Positions 63,427 to 64,000 of a stretch of 64,000 nucleotides of DNA are shown here, one piece after another. Positions within the stretch are counted from its first letter, which is position 1; the number at the start of each line of letters is the position of its first letter. Position numbers and translations under genes: made by a program. A model generated the notes under the pieces. It searched no databases and had not been told where the DNA came from. It worked only from the letters and a program-made list of their open reading frames with translations. Source of the stretch: Shinisaurus crocodilurus (Eukaryota; Chordata; Lepidosauria; Squamata; Shinisauridae); NCBI GenBank assembly GCA_021292165.1, contig CM037879.1, positions 164,354,886 to 164,418,885 of the forward strand, given 5' to 3'.

Positions 63427-63755
63427 CTGGATTGGTTGATTCAGCTATTCTTGGGAAGTGCAATTTCTTGTCTTTAATTTAGTTTCTTGTCTTAGATCCA
63501 CCAATCCGGTGACCCATCTGATTTAATGGCTACTGGAACCCTGCTAGCTGTACAGGTTTCCTTGTCTTTCTAACAGCATTAGGAAGTGCATATTGGGATT
63601 TCGTTCAAGAAAAGAAGTAGATACACCAAGCTGAAGATGATTGGCTGCTCTCTTTTGACAGACAAGTGTGAAAAGGAAACCCCATTCGAATTCCCATTCA
63701 TTCTGGATTGGTGGATCTGAAGCACAGAAACAGAGTTTCAGGTAAGAAATTCCCT
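63427..63755. repeat. Three related inverted blocks
   Basis: CTGGATTGGTTGATTCAG (63427), CTTAGATCCACCAATCCGG (63491, inverse) and TCTGGATTGGTGGATCTGA (63702) share one motif. The last two arms remain alignable for about 35 more bases outward. Could be a degenerate MITE. Confidence 0.5.
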
Positions 63756-64000
63756 GTACTAAATAGTGTTACTTGGTTAACCAAAAAAAGTTTTGCTGCA
63801 TAAAGTTCACAAAGCATTAAAACTTATACTGTACAGACCTGCCACTTATTTAATCCACTATACCACTTTCCTGATGGATAGGATTTCTAAATTACTTACC
63901 TGTTGATGAAATGAAAAGTTGGTTGTAGGTTCCGAGTAAAATATATGGTTCTCTTCTTAAAGGAACAAAGGAAAATTGACACATGTCTGATTTATGGCTT

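Larger units (their letters stand above)
49462..64000 (+). other. FBXW11: FBXW11 first intron (continues off window)
   Basis: More than 14.5 kb without a recognised second exon. I looked for the alternative second-exon coding segments known in the family and found none. It contains the repeats listed separately. Stretches 49762-52038, 52703-54759, 55014-56272 and 60960-63420 hold nothing else I can name. Confidence 0.8.

Overview
The window is nuclear DNA from a land vertebrate, most likely a squamate reptile (lizard or snake). The evidence is a vertebrate intron-exon gene, a GC-rich CpG-island promoter, CR1-type LINEs with the CATAGAAT 3' end, an L3-like CR1 group, a 5'-truncated L1, MIR/CORE-type and tRNA-Ala-type SINEs, and many palindromic hAT elements. 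Species assignment is inference; the two genes are recognised directly.

Region 1 (1-28.7 kb) is ETF1, which encodes translation termination factor eRF1, on the + strand. Nine coding exons lie between 13721 and 25776, all with GT-AG boundaries. They give an unbroken frame from Gly29 to the stop at residue 437, including the NIKS, YxCxxxF and GGQ motifs. The first 86 coding bases are not in the window, so 1-13720 is read as intron. The 3' UTR follows, with AATAAA signals at 26518 and 28687.

Region 2 (about 28.7-48.9 kb) is intergenic and made largely of mobile elements: an L3-like CR1 split by an L1, another L3-like CR1, inverted SINE pairs, hAT MITEs, microsatellites and a possible LTR-like repeat. 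No gene was recognised here.

Region 3 (48.9-64 kb) is the start of FBXW11 (beta-TrCP2, a substrate receptor of an SCF ubiquitin ligase), also on the + strand. It has a CpG island, two ZNF143/THAP11-like motifs, a 15-codon first exon (49417-49461) and more than 14.5 kb of first intron.

The two genes are not known to work together. ETF1 acts in cytoplasmic translation termination and FBXW11 in phosphodegron-dependent ubiquitination. The points most worth a second look are these: many hAT elements with intact 8-bp target duplications that mostly share a central TA; palindromic MITEs carrying ZNF143/THAP11-like motifs; a 26-bp duplication of an ETF1 splice donor whose second copy would give an early stop; three tandem copies of one hAT target site; a composite hAT with GAGTC arrays and an hATC remnant; and the ETF1-FBXW11 adjacency. 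No CRISPR, operon or prokaryotic-type system is present.
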